DNA of 64,000 nucleotides. Source: Tieghemostelium lacteum. Its lineage: Eukaryota; Evosea; Eumycetozoa; Dictyosteliales; Raperosteliaceae. The stretch lies in contig LODT01000029.1 in NCBI GenBank assembly GCA_001606155.1, positions 620,001-684,000 on the forward strand, in the 5' to 3' direction. Positions 13,221 to 24,446 of this stretch are shown piece by piece. Numbering within the stretch: position 1 is the stretch's first letter; each line of letters starts with the position of its first letter. The position numbers were made by a program, and so were the translations under genes. The notes beneath the pieces are model-generated. The model was not told where the DNA came from and did no database searches. It saw only the letters and a program-made list of their open reading frames with translations.

Positions 13221-13782
13221 ATGTTTTTAGTGGCTGCTGGTATTGTCACTGGTGTATCATATTTATTGTATCAATTCTATAGAAGAGTAACTGTTACAAA
13301 AGAAGATGTAAACAATATTGATACTCTACATTTAAAATTGGAAGCTGAAATTGCAAAATTAAAACAAGAGAAAAGATATAAATTGATTGATAGAACTATT
13401 GATGATTATTGTCAACAGATTTTTGATATTGTGTAAATGTTAGATATTGAATATTGATAAATCGATTATTATTCACCTTTAAATTTATAACATCTTATTT
13501 AGTAATGAAAATAGGGATAAATATACAATTGATCTTCATGGTTTGTTTACAAAACAAGCATTATCATTCTTAAAGGATAGAATTACTCAATTAAAGAAAG
13601 AAAATTACAGTGGCACACTTTTAGTTATCACAGGACAAGGACTTCACAGTGCTTCAGGTGGGGCAAAAATTAAACCAATGATAGAAGAGTATTTAACTAC
13701 TAATAATTATTCTTTTGTCATTGGTTCAAAAGGTGGAGCATATACTGTATCTTTAGACAAGAAAAAAATTAATATAAAATAA
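13221..13782 (+). CDS. Smr-domain protein with N-terminal membrane anchor
   Basis: Two exons, 13221-13432 and 13503-13782, give 163 residues. The intron begins GTAAAT and ends TTATTTAG, and the split codon GTT restores the frame. Residues 2-18 (FLVAAGIVTGVSYLLYQ) form a likely membrane segment or signal anchor, followed by a charged helix. From about residue 80 there is a Smr (small MutS-related) domain: the diagnostic DLHG at 81-84 and a TGQG motif near 114, where the family consensus is HGxG. Smr domains occur in nucleic-acid nicking enzymes. The anchored short architecture suggests a membrane-associated Smr protein. Enzyme activity is uncertain because the second motif differs from consensus. 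Confidence 0.82.
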
Positions 13783-13886
13783 TTGTATTATAGAAATTTT
13801 AAATCTATGCTAGCAATTTAGTGTATTTTAAAAAAGAGATAATACCAGATAGCACAGGAAGTTTATTTGTGGATTGTTCATGAAGT

Positions 13887-16174
13887 TTATTTGTTTGTAA
13901 TGGTTAGAAGTTTGTTCTTTTTCAAGAGTTTAGTGATTGTTTTCACTAGAATTTTTGTAATTTTCTTATTTACAACATATATATAAAAGTGGTTGTCAAT
14001 AGTAGAGGATGAATAGAAATTTAAATAGGGTATTGTACAATTCTGCTCCATTAGATTCAATGTAAATTTAGTTTCTATTTTGTTGATGGCAAATGATGAA
14101 GTTTTGGAAAAAGCTTCAGTGATACCTGTTGTTACATTTACCAAAATCAATGGATCTTGACAATGAATAACCATTTCTAATGATATTGCATTTTGGTTTT
14201 GGTCTGTCTCCATTGAAAACTGTTCAATGTGATTAAAAATATTAGGGTGAATTTTTATATTGTTGATTCTTAGATAGGTAAACTTTACTAGAATCTTTTT
14301 TAGGTACTGATCATCTTTCATTGATTTCTTAATATTAATTACTTTAGCTATATTCAATGTTAAATGAACATTTTGTTTTTGGGGATTATTATTAGTATTA
14401 TTAATATTTTTAGTTGGTTCATAGGATAGTTTGGTACTTGACATATTTAGTGTCTTGTAACCACTTAAGTTATTATTTATGTCTGTTGATAAATTATTTG
14501 ATATTAAAATTGTATACATTATTATTGTTGGATCATATATATTGGCATTTTGCAGTGATTGGAGTTTCATTGAAGAACTTATATTAGAAATTTTAGAGTA
14601 TTGGTAAATAAACTTTAACAAGTTTACTAAAATCTTTTGACTTTTTTGTACAAATAAATGGTTATATAGACTATTTACAAACTCTGATGAGATATTACTA
14701 AAATCCAATAATGTATCTTCCTGATTCACCACTGTCAACGATAATAATTTAATATATTCACTTGCTACAATATGATCAATATCTCTGATCTTAAGAGCAT
14801 TTATGATCTCTTCTAAAATTATTGGTTTGTTTTTGCCTATTCTTTATATATTAATAAACAAACTAAATTCTGAAATAATTTACTTATACATACATGAAAA
14901 CTTCATCGAATGTTTATAAGTTTTTAATGTACTTAAATCTAAACCAGTAGGAACAGTTTTCATATTAAAATCAACAGTACTTTTATCTTTTGATAAGTTT
15001 CTAGATTTATGCATTTCTTTTTTGGTAGATGGGGACTGAGGTGGTGAAATGATTCCAGGTATCTCAATAAATTCATTTTTACCAAATAACCAAAATGAAC
15101 CATAGGCAACCTCTGAGAATAAATATTCATTTCCCAATGGAATGTTTCTAATTAAATTAAATTCCAATGGAGAATATACTAAAATGGATGATGTACAATG
15201 AGCAAACAATTTACCATCATACAATGAAAAGTTGGTTACTTTTTTGGAATTTGGTAACTTTTGAGAGTGAATTAAACTAGTTGTATTGACATCAAAAATA
15301 GAGATAATGGATGTCTTATTGTAGTAATAATTTACCCATAATTGATCACCACCTACTATTTTCATTGATGATACTCTAAATTTATGAAGGTCTTTGTCAT
15401 TGCTATTGGATACCTTTACAATGATAGTATTCATATCCAACTTTTCTTTAAATATTACTAAACCTTGATTGGTTCCAATTATATAATATTTAGGTGTTTC
15501 AATTATTTTTTCAAAATCCACCTGAATTCCATTACTAATTCCTCTCGAATCCAATTTTGGTTTTAAACAGACATTATTGTTATTTGGTTTTGGTAGAGGG
15601 TTTAATTCGTACATTGCACTATTAGACATATCTTTTGTTAAAATTAATATACTATTATCTGAAGTTATCATATCTATTATATTCATATCATTTCCATTGT
15701 ATATCTGTTCTGAATTCTATTTTCAAAACAATATTAATAACTAGTTAGACTAATAGTGAATTTAGATATACATACAGAGTAATTGTATACAATATTTTTA
15801 TAAGAGATGTATACTCTATCTCTAACATTAACTATTTTACATATTATTCCACGGACTTTGTTTATTGGAGACATTGATTGACTCCATTCGCCATTCTGAA
15901 AGGTAAATGCACCTACACTACCATCACTGTAACCAAGTAAAATTTGTTGTGAAAAGAACTTAAATGTGGTTATTGGATGTTTAATTGTGTTTAAATAGGT
16001 TTTAGCACTATTATAGTCTAATCCAAAGTAATTAAAATTATCAATGAGATCATTGATTTTATTTACTTTCTTTAATTGTCTTGGTCTAACTAGTATATAT
16101 AAAATTTGAATGACATTTAATAATAAAACACTTAATATAACATAATATAATGGTACAGGTATTAATGTAATCAT
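13887..16174 (-). CDS. hypothetical protein with N-terminal membrane segment and beta-propeller-like region
   Basis: Three exons on minus, 16174-15776, 15716-14894 and 14836-13887, give about 723 residues. The introns (59 and 57 bases) begin GTATGT, and the split codon at the second junction reads TGC. The N-terminus has a hydrophobic segment (about residues 7-30) followed by basic residues. The middle (about 45-340) is rich in short beta-strand units such as ILLGYSDGSVGAF, YYIIGTNQGLVIF and LWVNYYYNKTSIISIF, spaced like blades of a WD40 or CNH-type propeller. The C-terminal part is helical (KPIILEEIINALKIRDIDH) then beta-rich and Asn-rich. I do not recognise the family; a membrane-tethered scaffold or trafficking adaptor is only a guess. 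The joins are supported by phase and uninterrupted frame. Confidence 0.65.
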
Positions 16175-16290
16175 AATAATTCTTAGAATGATGAATGAAT
16201 GAATGAATAAAAAAAGAAATCAATAAATTTTATTTGAAATTAAAACCCATTTTTTTGGGTTTTCTTAATATTTTAGTTTATTAAACAAGG

Positions 16291-18371
16291 TTAATCAGTC
16301 ATCTGATCAAATGATTTTATTTCAATAAAATTAAATGGACACACCTTTAATTTTAGACATTTTTGATAACATTCTTTTAGTTCATCTAGATAGTTCATTT
16401 GTGCATGATACAAATCCAATGACAATAAAATAGGGTTATTGATAATAGCACTAAGTAATTCATTTAGAAGCTTTCTGTCTAGTGGAGTTGAACCAGTGAA
16501 CATTGGATTCCAAGAATAATCTAAATGGAATAACTTGGAATCTGGTTTCTGAAGTATTTTAATTAGTATTACTATATTTTCAGCATAGTTATTATCTGGA
16601 AATACACCACTGAGATTCAAATGACATAATGTCTTGTTAGCTAATATAGACTCTAATAATGACGATGGATATAATTTGTTTTTCAATTTCGTCACTCCAA
16701 AATTGGTAATTGTGGGGTGATTGGATTTTAGGAAATTGGAAATGTCTAGTGATTGTACTTGCATCTTTGTCAAGAATAGAGTTACAAGACTTCTATTTTC
16801 ACCAACTGCATTTAAAATATCTGATATACTGTTTACAAAGGAGTTAGACAGTTTCAAAAATTTTAGAACTTTAGTTTGCATTATAAATTTACATAGATAT
16901 TCAGGAACTAACGGACATGTGAATTTAGTAAGTGATAATTGTACTAGTGTATTCAAATGTGTACTGAACATTGTGTTACAATTTATAGATTTATGTACAT
17001 GTTTCATTCTTAGATACTTTAGTCTGGGTTCTGCCCATACCTCTCGATAGAGCTCACCTATACCGTAAGATAACAGTTTTAGTGTGCTATTAGTTATCAA
17101 TGATCCTTGATCAACTAGAGCATTGGGAACAATATTAACCATACCCATCATTCTATTCACAGAGGGGTTGAATACAAAAATCTCCAGTTTTGACTCGTTG
17201 ATAAATGTTATAAAATCATTGATAGAATAACAACTTGAACCCTTATTATTAATGACAAGACTACGAAGATTTGATTCCTTGGTCTTCTTATTTATATCAA
17301 CTAGTACTGGTCCCCAATCAGCAATATAATTAAATGTGTTTACATTGTAAATGTAAGGGTTTGGAAGACTTTCTACTCTAGGTTCCGAAAGTGTTCCTGT
17401 GAAACTAAAATGTTCCAATTTTTGCAAATTACCCAAAATATCCAAAATAAATTGTCTAGAAGTGATTGCAGTGGTAAGATAAAATTTCTTTAGAGATACC
17501 AATGAAGTTGTTATAGACTGTGACATTGCTAAATCAAACCAAGCATTACTCGATAAACTTGTAATTCTAAGTGTCTCTAGATACTTGAGATTATAAAATA
17601 TATTAGCAGTGTTATTGAAGTGTGGCGATCCATCAAAAATCACTGCAAGATTCTTTGTTTTAATCTCAAGATTGTCACCATCTTCATTAGAAGTATACAA
17701 CAAATGAGTATTAAACAATTGATTATCTTGAAATTTTCTGATGGTTATAGCTGAACTTGTAACATAGGGAAATGGGGATTTATGTATAATGGAATGTACA
17801 GTTTTATGTGATATAACATCTGTTGACACTCTAAAATTTGTCAAATCAGTTATATTAGGTATCAAAGGTGTAACCAATTCGTAATCACTGACTGTCAATG
17901 CCATATTAATTTGGAATTTAATCTTTGTAATACCTCTTCTCAACCAAAGATTAGCATATCTAAGATGCTTTCTACTGTGAATATTAAATGTATCGTCAAC
18001 TGTATGTGATAGATTTAAACCTGGAATAATATCTTGATTCCAATCATGACTGATACATGATACTATATTTAAAAACTCAATAAAGTAATCATTATTGTAG
18101 GTTTTGGTCATTAAATTAAAATATCTTAACCATATATTTACTATTTATGTGTCAATATGTATTTTGTACTCTTTATATTTTAAATTAAAAATAACTTACA
18201 TATTAATTTTATCAATATATTAGGAATTACAGATTTAGAATTACTAGTTGAGGTTTTAACTATCTGTGCATTATTTAATATAGATTTACCATATAAAGTA
18301 TCAGTGATTTCTATTCTCTTTTTTTGAGGTTTACTATTAGTACTACCAAATAATTTCCCAAGAAAACTCAT
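16291..18371 (-). CDS. F-box-like / leucine-rich-repeat protein
   Basis: Two exons, 18371-18200 and 18140-16291, give 673 residues. The 59-base intron starts GTAAGTTATT and ends AAATAG, and the split codon TTA keeps the frame. After a short lead (MSFLGKLFGSTN) comes an F-box-like segment (IPNILIKLILNIWLRY ... CISHDWNQDIIP). It matches the start of the LRR protein at 39686-41419 (FPNYIIAQIIKYL ... VCKSWKKEILP). The rest consists of irregular leucine-rich repeats (LKYLETLRITSLSSNAWF, LCHLNLSGVFPDNN, LLSLDLYHAQMNYL). In this arrangement the F-box would bind Skp1 and the LRRs a substrate for ubiquitination. That role is inferred from architecture. Unlike its relative it has no WW domain. Confidence 0.7.
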
Positions 18372-18552
18372 ATTTAAGAAACTAATATTAGTTTGGATTG
18401 TTTGGTTGATTGAATCTGATGGGTGATGTATAAAAAAAAAATTTTTAAAAAATCAGGTGGGTTACACCAAATTGTAACTTGAAAAAGAATTTATGAATTC
18501 TCCAAGTTATTACTTATACTATTGATAACTATTTATAGGTGCGGTAGTGAAT

Positions 18553-19263
18553 TTATTGAGCAAAATCTTTTTCACTAGTGTAAAAGAAACCTAAATCAAC
18601 CATTTCTTGTGGACCTACTTCCAATACAATTACATTTTTGAAACCTTTTTGCTGTAATTTGAGAGCAGCCTCACATTGTTGAACCCAACCACGTTCTTTT
18701 TGACCCATAACAAGAACCATAGTGTTTCTGTCCATTGGTTCAGAGGTCTGTTCGATAGTTGAAACTGGGTGATTAACAGATCCAATAATAGATTCAGTTT
18801 TGAATTGTTCTGGATCTCTGACATCAATCAGATAGTAATCAAATCCCATCTTTGTGATTCTAAATAAACCTTTTCCTGCTAATCTTGGAATGCTAGCATA
18901 TTGTTTATATTCGATGGATCTAACCTTACCTGGACGACGTTTTGGTACTTTTTTAGGTGTTGGTTTTTTAGTTGGACCTGCAACACCTGGTATATTTTGA
19001 TAAATTGGTTCTGTAATTGTTGTAGTAGTAGTAGTTGTGGTTGTATTGGTGGTATATGATTTACAAAATAACAATGATTTTGAACTGTTATTTATTAAGG
19101 TATTATTCGACAATATATTGCTAGATTTATATAATTGATTTACTAATCCATTGGATTTTAATGAATTTGTCTAAAATCAATTTCGAATTTATCTGTATTA
19201 ATAAATTTGTTCCCTAAATTATGAATTTTCATTATTCTTTTCACCTACAATTAATCTGAACAT
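18553..19263 (-). CDS. mitochondrial rhodanese-like domain protein, probably non-catalytic
   Basis: Two exons are proposed: a 15-base first coding exon at 19263-19249 (ATG TTC AGA TTA ATT, then GTAGGT) and 19170-18553 after TTTTAG, giving 210 residues. The joined N-terminus (MFRLITNSLKSNGLV...) has Arg/Lys and hydroxyl residues and no acids, as expected of a mitochondrial targeting peptide. A Thr run and a basic proline-rich linker follow. The rhodanese fold spans about residues 105-205 (YLIDVRDPEQF, GSVNHPVST, NTMVLVMGQKERG, KGFKNVIVLEVG). Where active rhodaneses have a Cys-bearing loop this protein reads VMGQKERG with no Cys, so sulfurtransferase activity is unlikely and a binding role more plausible. 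The first exon is an inference. Confidence 0.75.
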
Positions 19264-19355
19264 TTTATGCACTCAAATCAAAAAAATTAAAAAAAAAAAA
19301 AAAAAAATTATTCAAAAATATAATTGAAATAACTCTGTTAATTTCTTTATTAAAA

Positions 19356-22300
19356 TTACCAAGAATCATTAATTTCATAACCTAAATCAATTAAAACATG
19401 CCCACCTTCTTCTTTAAACCATTTCTTGTTGTCTTCAGTAAAGTAATTTACCCAATCACCAATTTCACCTTTTCTAAAAAATTTACCTTTTGGATCATGT
19501 TCATCAAAACCACCAGGAGCAGTCTTGTCATCAATGGATAATTGTTCAGCTTCCAATGGATCCAAATTGAGAAATTCATACATTTTAGTTCTGGTGTTCT
19601 CAGGATCTCTATGTAACTCTTCATAACGTACTTCATAGACTTGAGCAATCACAGGGTTAGTTTGAAGCGATTGAATAGTTTTCTGATCTTCTCTAACACG
19701 GTCTGCCCAACCTTTAACAATCCATCTAAAACATTTCTCCTGTTCAAGTAGTTTTTGTGAATTTTGAGTATACCATGTACTATTAGTTCTATAAGATTCA
19801 ACAAATCTTGGATCTACCAATGGAGTATCTTTACCATCTGGACCACACCAATCTTCAAATCCACCAAGTCTTACATAATGCCAAAACAGAGATACAACAA
19901 CATCTCTACCATCTCTGATAATTAGAATATACTTTGATCCAGAGACTATAGGTGCCAATGGAGATGGTGTCTTTTCACCAGCCCATTCAATGATGGGTGC
20001 CAAACTTGGTGAGACTCCAGACAACATTACATGTCTGACAAATGATTTATACCAATTTCTAGTGTAACTGAAATATGGTTCTTTAGATGCTGCCCAAGGT
20101 GAATTTGTAAATTTAGAAATACCATCTTGAATGAAATGGAAATGGAATTCATTAGGTGCAAGGAACACCCTAGGATGTAGATTAATGACTTTTTTCAGCC
20201 ATGATGTACCAGATTTCTCATGACCTCTGATAAAAAGTAACCCAATATGTTTTCTCTGGTCTTGATAGGTATTGATTTCCTCACCTGTTTCATTGTATTC
20301 CCTAACTGGTTCTTTCATTCTTTCAAATTGTTGTTGTAGTTTTAGGTATCTATCAGAGAGTTCTTTATTAGCTTGACTAAGAGATATAATCTCAGCCATA
20401 TAGATTCTTTTAGATGTCAAGAAATGTCTAGTTGCCAATGTTGTCAATCCAAATGATGCCGGCAGAATATTTTCAAAAGATCTCATGACTCCCAGCTCTT
20501 GTTTATAAGTTGACGGTACTTCATACTCTATTTTATGTGATATAAATAAACTTGCTGGAATAGTCTCCAAGAGAAGACCTTGGTTAGTGGCCTCTGCATA
20601 CAGTTCCCAAGCTCCACCTTGATCAATTTCAAAATGGTAATCCAACTCGTTTGGAAATTTTTTACTTAGAGCTACCAATGCATCAGTTTTTATAATTAGG
20701 TTGTTACTTCCATAACAGTTATACATTATACCTGGAATTCCGTTGCATCCCATATAGACTAATGTAGAGTTTACCATTGAACTTGAATTAGAGGTTGATG
20801 GTGTAACTGTAGGAGTCAATGGTAGACCACCAGTTGTCAAACCCATTGAATTACTACTAGACTTTTGTTGTACTTGTAATGAGCTACTAATCAAATCAGC
20901 ACCAGTTTCTTTAATGACGTTATAAATGATATCCAATGGATTATCAATAAGGAATTGATTTTGATAATCAAATATAATCAAGTAGTCATAGGTATTCTGG
21001 AACTTTAAAAGTTCAGCTGAATTCCAAATTTGGAAAATAGGTTCAATGAGTAGATCGGTAATGGTGAGTCTCTTAAACTCTGTAATATATTGTGACTGTT
21101 CAGTTGTGAGTTCTTTGTTGAATGTTGATTGTACTATAATAATCTCGTATTGGTATTCCTCTAGATTCTCATTATCACCATATATCAATCGAATAGACTC
21201 AATAGCCTCTTGTAACTGTTGGAAGTTTCTTTGAAAAGTAATGACAATACCAAATTTCACAACCCTTGGAACAGACTTTTGCTTATCTGTTACACCTCTT
21301 GCGTTTCCGAGGTCCACTATCGAGTGCCAGTTTGACCATATATTCTGACGTGACCATTCATCAATAGAGAATCTTGCAGGATAGATTCCATCTTGTAACA
21401 GAGTTTGAATCTTTTTAACTAGTGAGGAATGTTTGGGGTAGAACATGACTCTATTTCTGTCATCTGGATGAATGAGCTCCGGTATACCTCCAACATTGGT
21501 TGCAATCAATGGTATCTGATGTGTAAGACATTCCAATACTGTATTTGGTGAGTTGTCAATTGGAGATGCTACCACAATTAATTTATCATCTTTATTTGTA
21601 TTGAGATAATCAATAGCCTCTGTATGACTCTTTCCAATTAATATACTGCAATTGACTTGTAAGAATGTACATCTCTGTTGAATATACTGGTCAGCCATGA
21701 GATTAAGTTCAATGAGTTTAGTATTGGCACCCAAGAATGTAACTGACACATGATGACTTCTAAAAGTCGGTGCTAGAACCTCTACAGCATTCATAAATAT
21801 ATCTAAACCTTTTCTAGATTCTAATCTACCAAAGAACACAAGTTCATGGAAATTGTGTTTCATAGACTCCAAATCTGTCTCCAAAAATAAAATTTGATTT
21901 TGACCAGGTAAGAGGTTTTGATGTACATAACTGTGTTTTGGTAATACCCAACCACTGCTTAACATCCAATTTAGCATATAATTACTTGGTGATATTAACC
22001 AATCTGCTAATTCAACTGATTTTCTCTCTAGATAGTCAACTTCAAAGTGTTTACCGTCATCTAAATTTGCAGAATTTGCAGTTCTCTCCCAAAGGTGAGG
22101 ACCATGTCCACCAATGACAAATAGAGTTCTCTTGAAATACAGTCCTTGGTGTCTAGAAAGCACACTGAAATAACCCATACCTCCATTATCGTGGAAATGT
22201 ATGATATCAAAGTGTTCAGATCTCTTTTGAAGATACTGATATACTTTATAGGACCTTATACATGCACCTGTACATCCTATAACACCCAATGTTGCTTTAT

Positions 22301-22823
22301 CAGCTGTATTCTGTTGTTCCATCTGTAATAGATTTAATTGAAAATCTAATATCTCCAATGCTATTCCTCTGCTACGGTACAATTGTACCCAATGTTCCGG
22401 TGTAAGTTTCTTTACCTGGTTGACTAGAATCACAGTTACATTGTGTCCGTCTTCCAGTAGTTTCTGGGAGAGTGCTGTATAGGCAGTACCTATTCCACCT
22501 CCGAGTACTGGCCCTTCAATCTCAGTAGTAACTATACAAACACGTCTCTTTGGATAGGCACCAGTCGGATCCAGTGCCCATTGTTGTACACTCTCATAGT
22601 TACTGTTTATCCTAGGACTGTATTGATTGAGAAATGGAAATATTTCATCTTCTTTTCCATATCCCGTCACTATATTATTATTTTGTCTGTATAGATCTTC
22701 ATTTAGTTTCTTTATCTTATTGGTATTGATATATATTATTATCAGTGTGAATAAAAATATTAATGAAATTATATATTTGGTATTTTTCTTATTAATTTTT
22801 ATCGATTTCATTCTATTTATCAT
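19356..22823 (-). CDS. type II membrane GT4 glycosyltransferase fused to a GT2-like domain and a sulfotransferase
   Basis: Single-exon frame of 1155 residues. Residues about 17-35 form one membrane anchor after a basic N-terminus, the type II topology of Golgi enzymes. About 93-500 is a GT-B glycosyltransferase of family 4 type: glycine-rich GGGIGTAYTALSQKL, then ELVFFGRLESRKGLDIF and TVLECLTHQIPLIATNVGG with the donor-binding Glu. About 535-800 resembles a GT-A/GT2-like domain (VVKFGIVITFQRNFQQL; DYLIIFDYQNQFLIDNP). After a short coiled coil, about 875-1155 is a sulfotransferase: RGHEKSGTSWLKKVI for the 5'-phosphosulfate loop of PAPS and YILIIRDGRDVVVSLFWH for the 3'-phosphate site. The protein could add a sugar and sulfate the product in the Golgi lumen. 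Acceptor and order of action are unknown; activity of the middle domain is doubtful. Confidence 0.85.
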   Translation of the reverse strand: MINRMKSIKINKKNTKYIISLIFLFTLIIIYINTNKIKKLNEDLYRQNNNIVTGYGKEDEIFPFLNQYSPRINSNYESVQQWALDPTGAYPKRRVCIVTTEIEGPVLGGGIGTAYTALSQKLLEDGHNVTVILVNQVKKLTPEHWVQLYRSRGIALEILDFQLNLLQMEQQNTADKATLGVIGCTGACIRSYKVYQYLQKRSEHFDIIHFHDNGGMGYFSVLSRHQGLYFKRTLFVIGGHGPHLWERTANSANLDDGKHFEVDYLERKSVELADWLISPSNYMLNWMLSSGWVLPKHSYVHQNLLPGQNQILFLETDLESMKHNFHELVFFGRLESRKGLDIFMNAVEVLAPTFRSHHVSVTFLGANTKLIELNLMADQYIQQRCTFLQVNCSILIGKSHTEAIDYLNTNKDDKLIVVASPIDNSPNTVLECLTHQIPLIATNVGGIPELIHPDDRNRVMFYPKHSSLVKKIQTLLQDGIYPARFSIDEWSRQNIWSNWHSIVDLGNARGVTDKQKSVPRVVKFGIVITFQRNFQQLQEAIESIRLIYGDNENLEEYQYEIIIVQSTFNKELTTEQSQYITEFKRLTITDLLIEPIFQIWNSAELLKFQNTYDYLIIFDYQNQFLIDNPLDIIYNVIKETGADLISSSLQVQQKSSSNSMGLTTGGLPLTPTVTPSTSNSSSMVNSTLVYMGCNGIPGIMYNCYGSNNLIIKTDALVALSKKFPNELDYHFEIDQGGAWELYAEATNQGLLLETIPASLFISHKIEYEVPSTYKQELGVMRSFENILPASFGLTTLATRHFLTSKRIYMAEIISLSQANKELSDRYLKLQQQFERMKEPVREYNETGEEINTYQDQRKHIGLLFIRGHEKSGTSWLKKVINLHPRVFLAPNEFHFHFIQDGISKFTNSPWAASKEPYFSYTRNWYKSFVRHVMLSGVSPSLAPIIEWAGEKTPSPLAPIVSGSKYILIIRDGRDVVVSLFWHYVRLGGFEDWCGPDGKDTPLVDPRFVESYRTNSTWYTQNSQKLLEQEKCFRWIVKGWADRVREDQKTIQSLQTNPVIAQVYEVRYEELHRDPENTRTKMYEFLNLDPLEAEQLSIDDKTAPGGFDEHDPKGKFFRKGEIGDWVNYFTEDNKKWFKEEGGHVLIDLGYEINDSW

Positions 22824-23067
22824 TGTTTCATTATGTAATATTATTATTATTTTAAGTGTGTTATATAACTTTTAGGTACTCTGGTTGCTTTGTGTAAAAA
22901 AAGTCAAGATCTCCTGGTAAGAAGGGGTTAAAAATTCAAATTAAATTTTTATTTTTTCGAGTTTATTCGATATGCAATTGTCGTTGGAAATCTCTGAATT
23001 TTCATCTTCACCCAAGATGATCCAATATTAAATGTATTTTTAGATTTTACTACTATAATTTTAATAG

Positions 23068-23964
23068 TTATTTTGTACATATCATATAGCCAGCTTCAAA
23101 ACCTATAAATTTACCTTGATTATATAAGTTATCAACATGTTCTTTTACTAGAGATCTCCATTTGGACATGAGTTGTTCATCTAAGACTTTAGCTTTGTCC
23201 ACTAGTTCGGGTGTTGAGAATACTGATTCAACAAATTCCTCACCACTTTGAGACAAATCATTACAATAGGTATATCCAGTTAATACCTTCTTGAAACCAG
23301 CCTTTAAACCCATCTCTCTGAGTTTAGATAGATCATTAAGATGAAATGCACTTCTTTGCATTGGTTTACTTGTAATTCCTAAAATCTCAGCACACTCATT
23401 TACAATAGTGAATTTTGAGGTATTTTCTTTTCTGCCCCATACTGAAAATGCTGCGATTCCACCATCTTCCAATACCCTGTAACTCTCACTAAACATTTGA
23501 TCAGGATCATTTACCAAATGTAAACATAGATTTGCAAGGTATCTATCAAAAGTTGCATTACCAAATGGAAGATTTTCAGCATCTGCTTTCTGGATACTGA
23601 CACTCTTCTCAGTGTTACAATCTAATTCCAAAGGAATTTGACATCTTTTCTTTGTCAATTGAATCATTTCACCTGATAGATCGGTACTAGTTAATTTTGT
23701 TGAAGGATGTTTATAAAATATGCATAACTCAGTTCCAGCACCAGCACCACATCCAACTTCTAATATTGATTTTGGAATCTTCTTACTATCCAACGGTGCC
23801 AATACCAAATTTGCAATAAGTATATTACAAAATGAAAGACATAGAGTGTTATTATATTTACTATACACACTACTAAACCTATCCCATCTCTTTTCCAATT
23901 CCTCTGTTGAGTGTATAGGCACTATACTCTCATTGGTATTTAAATACATATGACTACTTGACAT
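23068..23964 (-). CDS. SAM-dependent methyltransferase (class I, methyltransferase-11-like)
   Basis: Single-exon frame of 298 residues. SAM-binding motif I is clear (ILEVGCGAGAGTE, about residues 68-80). It is followed by the acidic ribose-binding segment (LTSTDLSGEMIQL), a post-motif (KADAENLPFGNATFD) and LEDGGIAAFSVWG, the order seen in UbiE/COQ5-type and methyltransferase-11 small-molecule enzymes. No signal peptide or membrane segment is visible, so it is probably cytosolic. The substrate cannot be read from the sequence. The gene lies between the glycosyltransferase (same strand, about 240 bases away) and the divergent G8 protein. Confidence 0.85.
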   Translation of the reverse strand: MSSSHMYLNTNESIVPIHSTEELEKRWDRFSSVYSKYNNTLCLSFCNILIANLVLAPLDSKKIPKSILEVGCGAGAGTELCIFYKHPSTKLTSTDLSGEMIQLTKKRCQIPLELDCNTEKSVSIQKADAENLPFGNATFDRYLANLCLHLVNDPDQMFSESYRVLEDGGIAAFSVWGRKENTSKFTIVNECAEILGITSKPMQRSAFHLNDLSKLREMGLKAGFKKVLTGYTYCNDLSQSGEEFVESVFSTPELVDKAKVLDEQLMSKWRSLVKEHVDNLYNQGKFIGFEAGYMICTK

Positions 23965-24446
23965 TATATAGAATTTAGATCACAACCACTGATATCCAAA
24001 ATAATTTATGTTTCAGATTTTTCTTTTAAAATTTGGATCAGAGCCATCTAAACACAATATCTGAAATTACGTTGTAAAAATGGAAGCATATTCCATGTTC
24101 GAAATTTAAAACCTACAACCCAAATAATTTAATATTCAAATTGGAAATTGTAGTGTTATAAAGTTAAGATATAAGGAATACTACATTGAATATTGCTTTA
24201 GGTATAGATAAAAGGTTTTTGAAGTTGTTTTTCAAAATGATTATCGTACAAAATAGATATTTAAACAGATTTTATAAAAAATTTCAAATAATCACAATGT
24301 AAAGCCATTTTTTAAATGGGTTCCAGATATTGTGTATAAGTTCACTTTTTCACCAGATATAGTTTTCCGAGGTATACCTCAAACTCGGAAATCTATATAC
24401 TATAAAACAATGCGAAAAAACTTACTATTATAATTATTACGTTAGG
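23965..24446. promoter_or_regulatory. divergent intergenic region with a nested palindrome
   Basis: About 480 bases between two divergent genes, so it should contain both promoters. At 24369-24380 there is a perfect 12-base palindrome, GAGGTATACCTC. It overlaps an inverted repeat with 8-base arms, TTTCCGAG (24364-24371) and CTCGGAAA (24384-24391). A small hairpin (CCATTT/AAATGG) lies at 24305-24319. GC-containing symmetric sites stand out in this AT-rich spacer and may bind a dimeric regulator. This is inference; no known dictyostelid motif was recognised. Confidence 0.4.

Noticed and set aside
22627-22875. 82-residue hydrophobic plus-strand frame
   Set aside because: Antisense to the membrane anchor and start of the glycosyltransferase-sulfotransferase gene.
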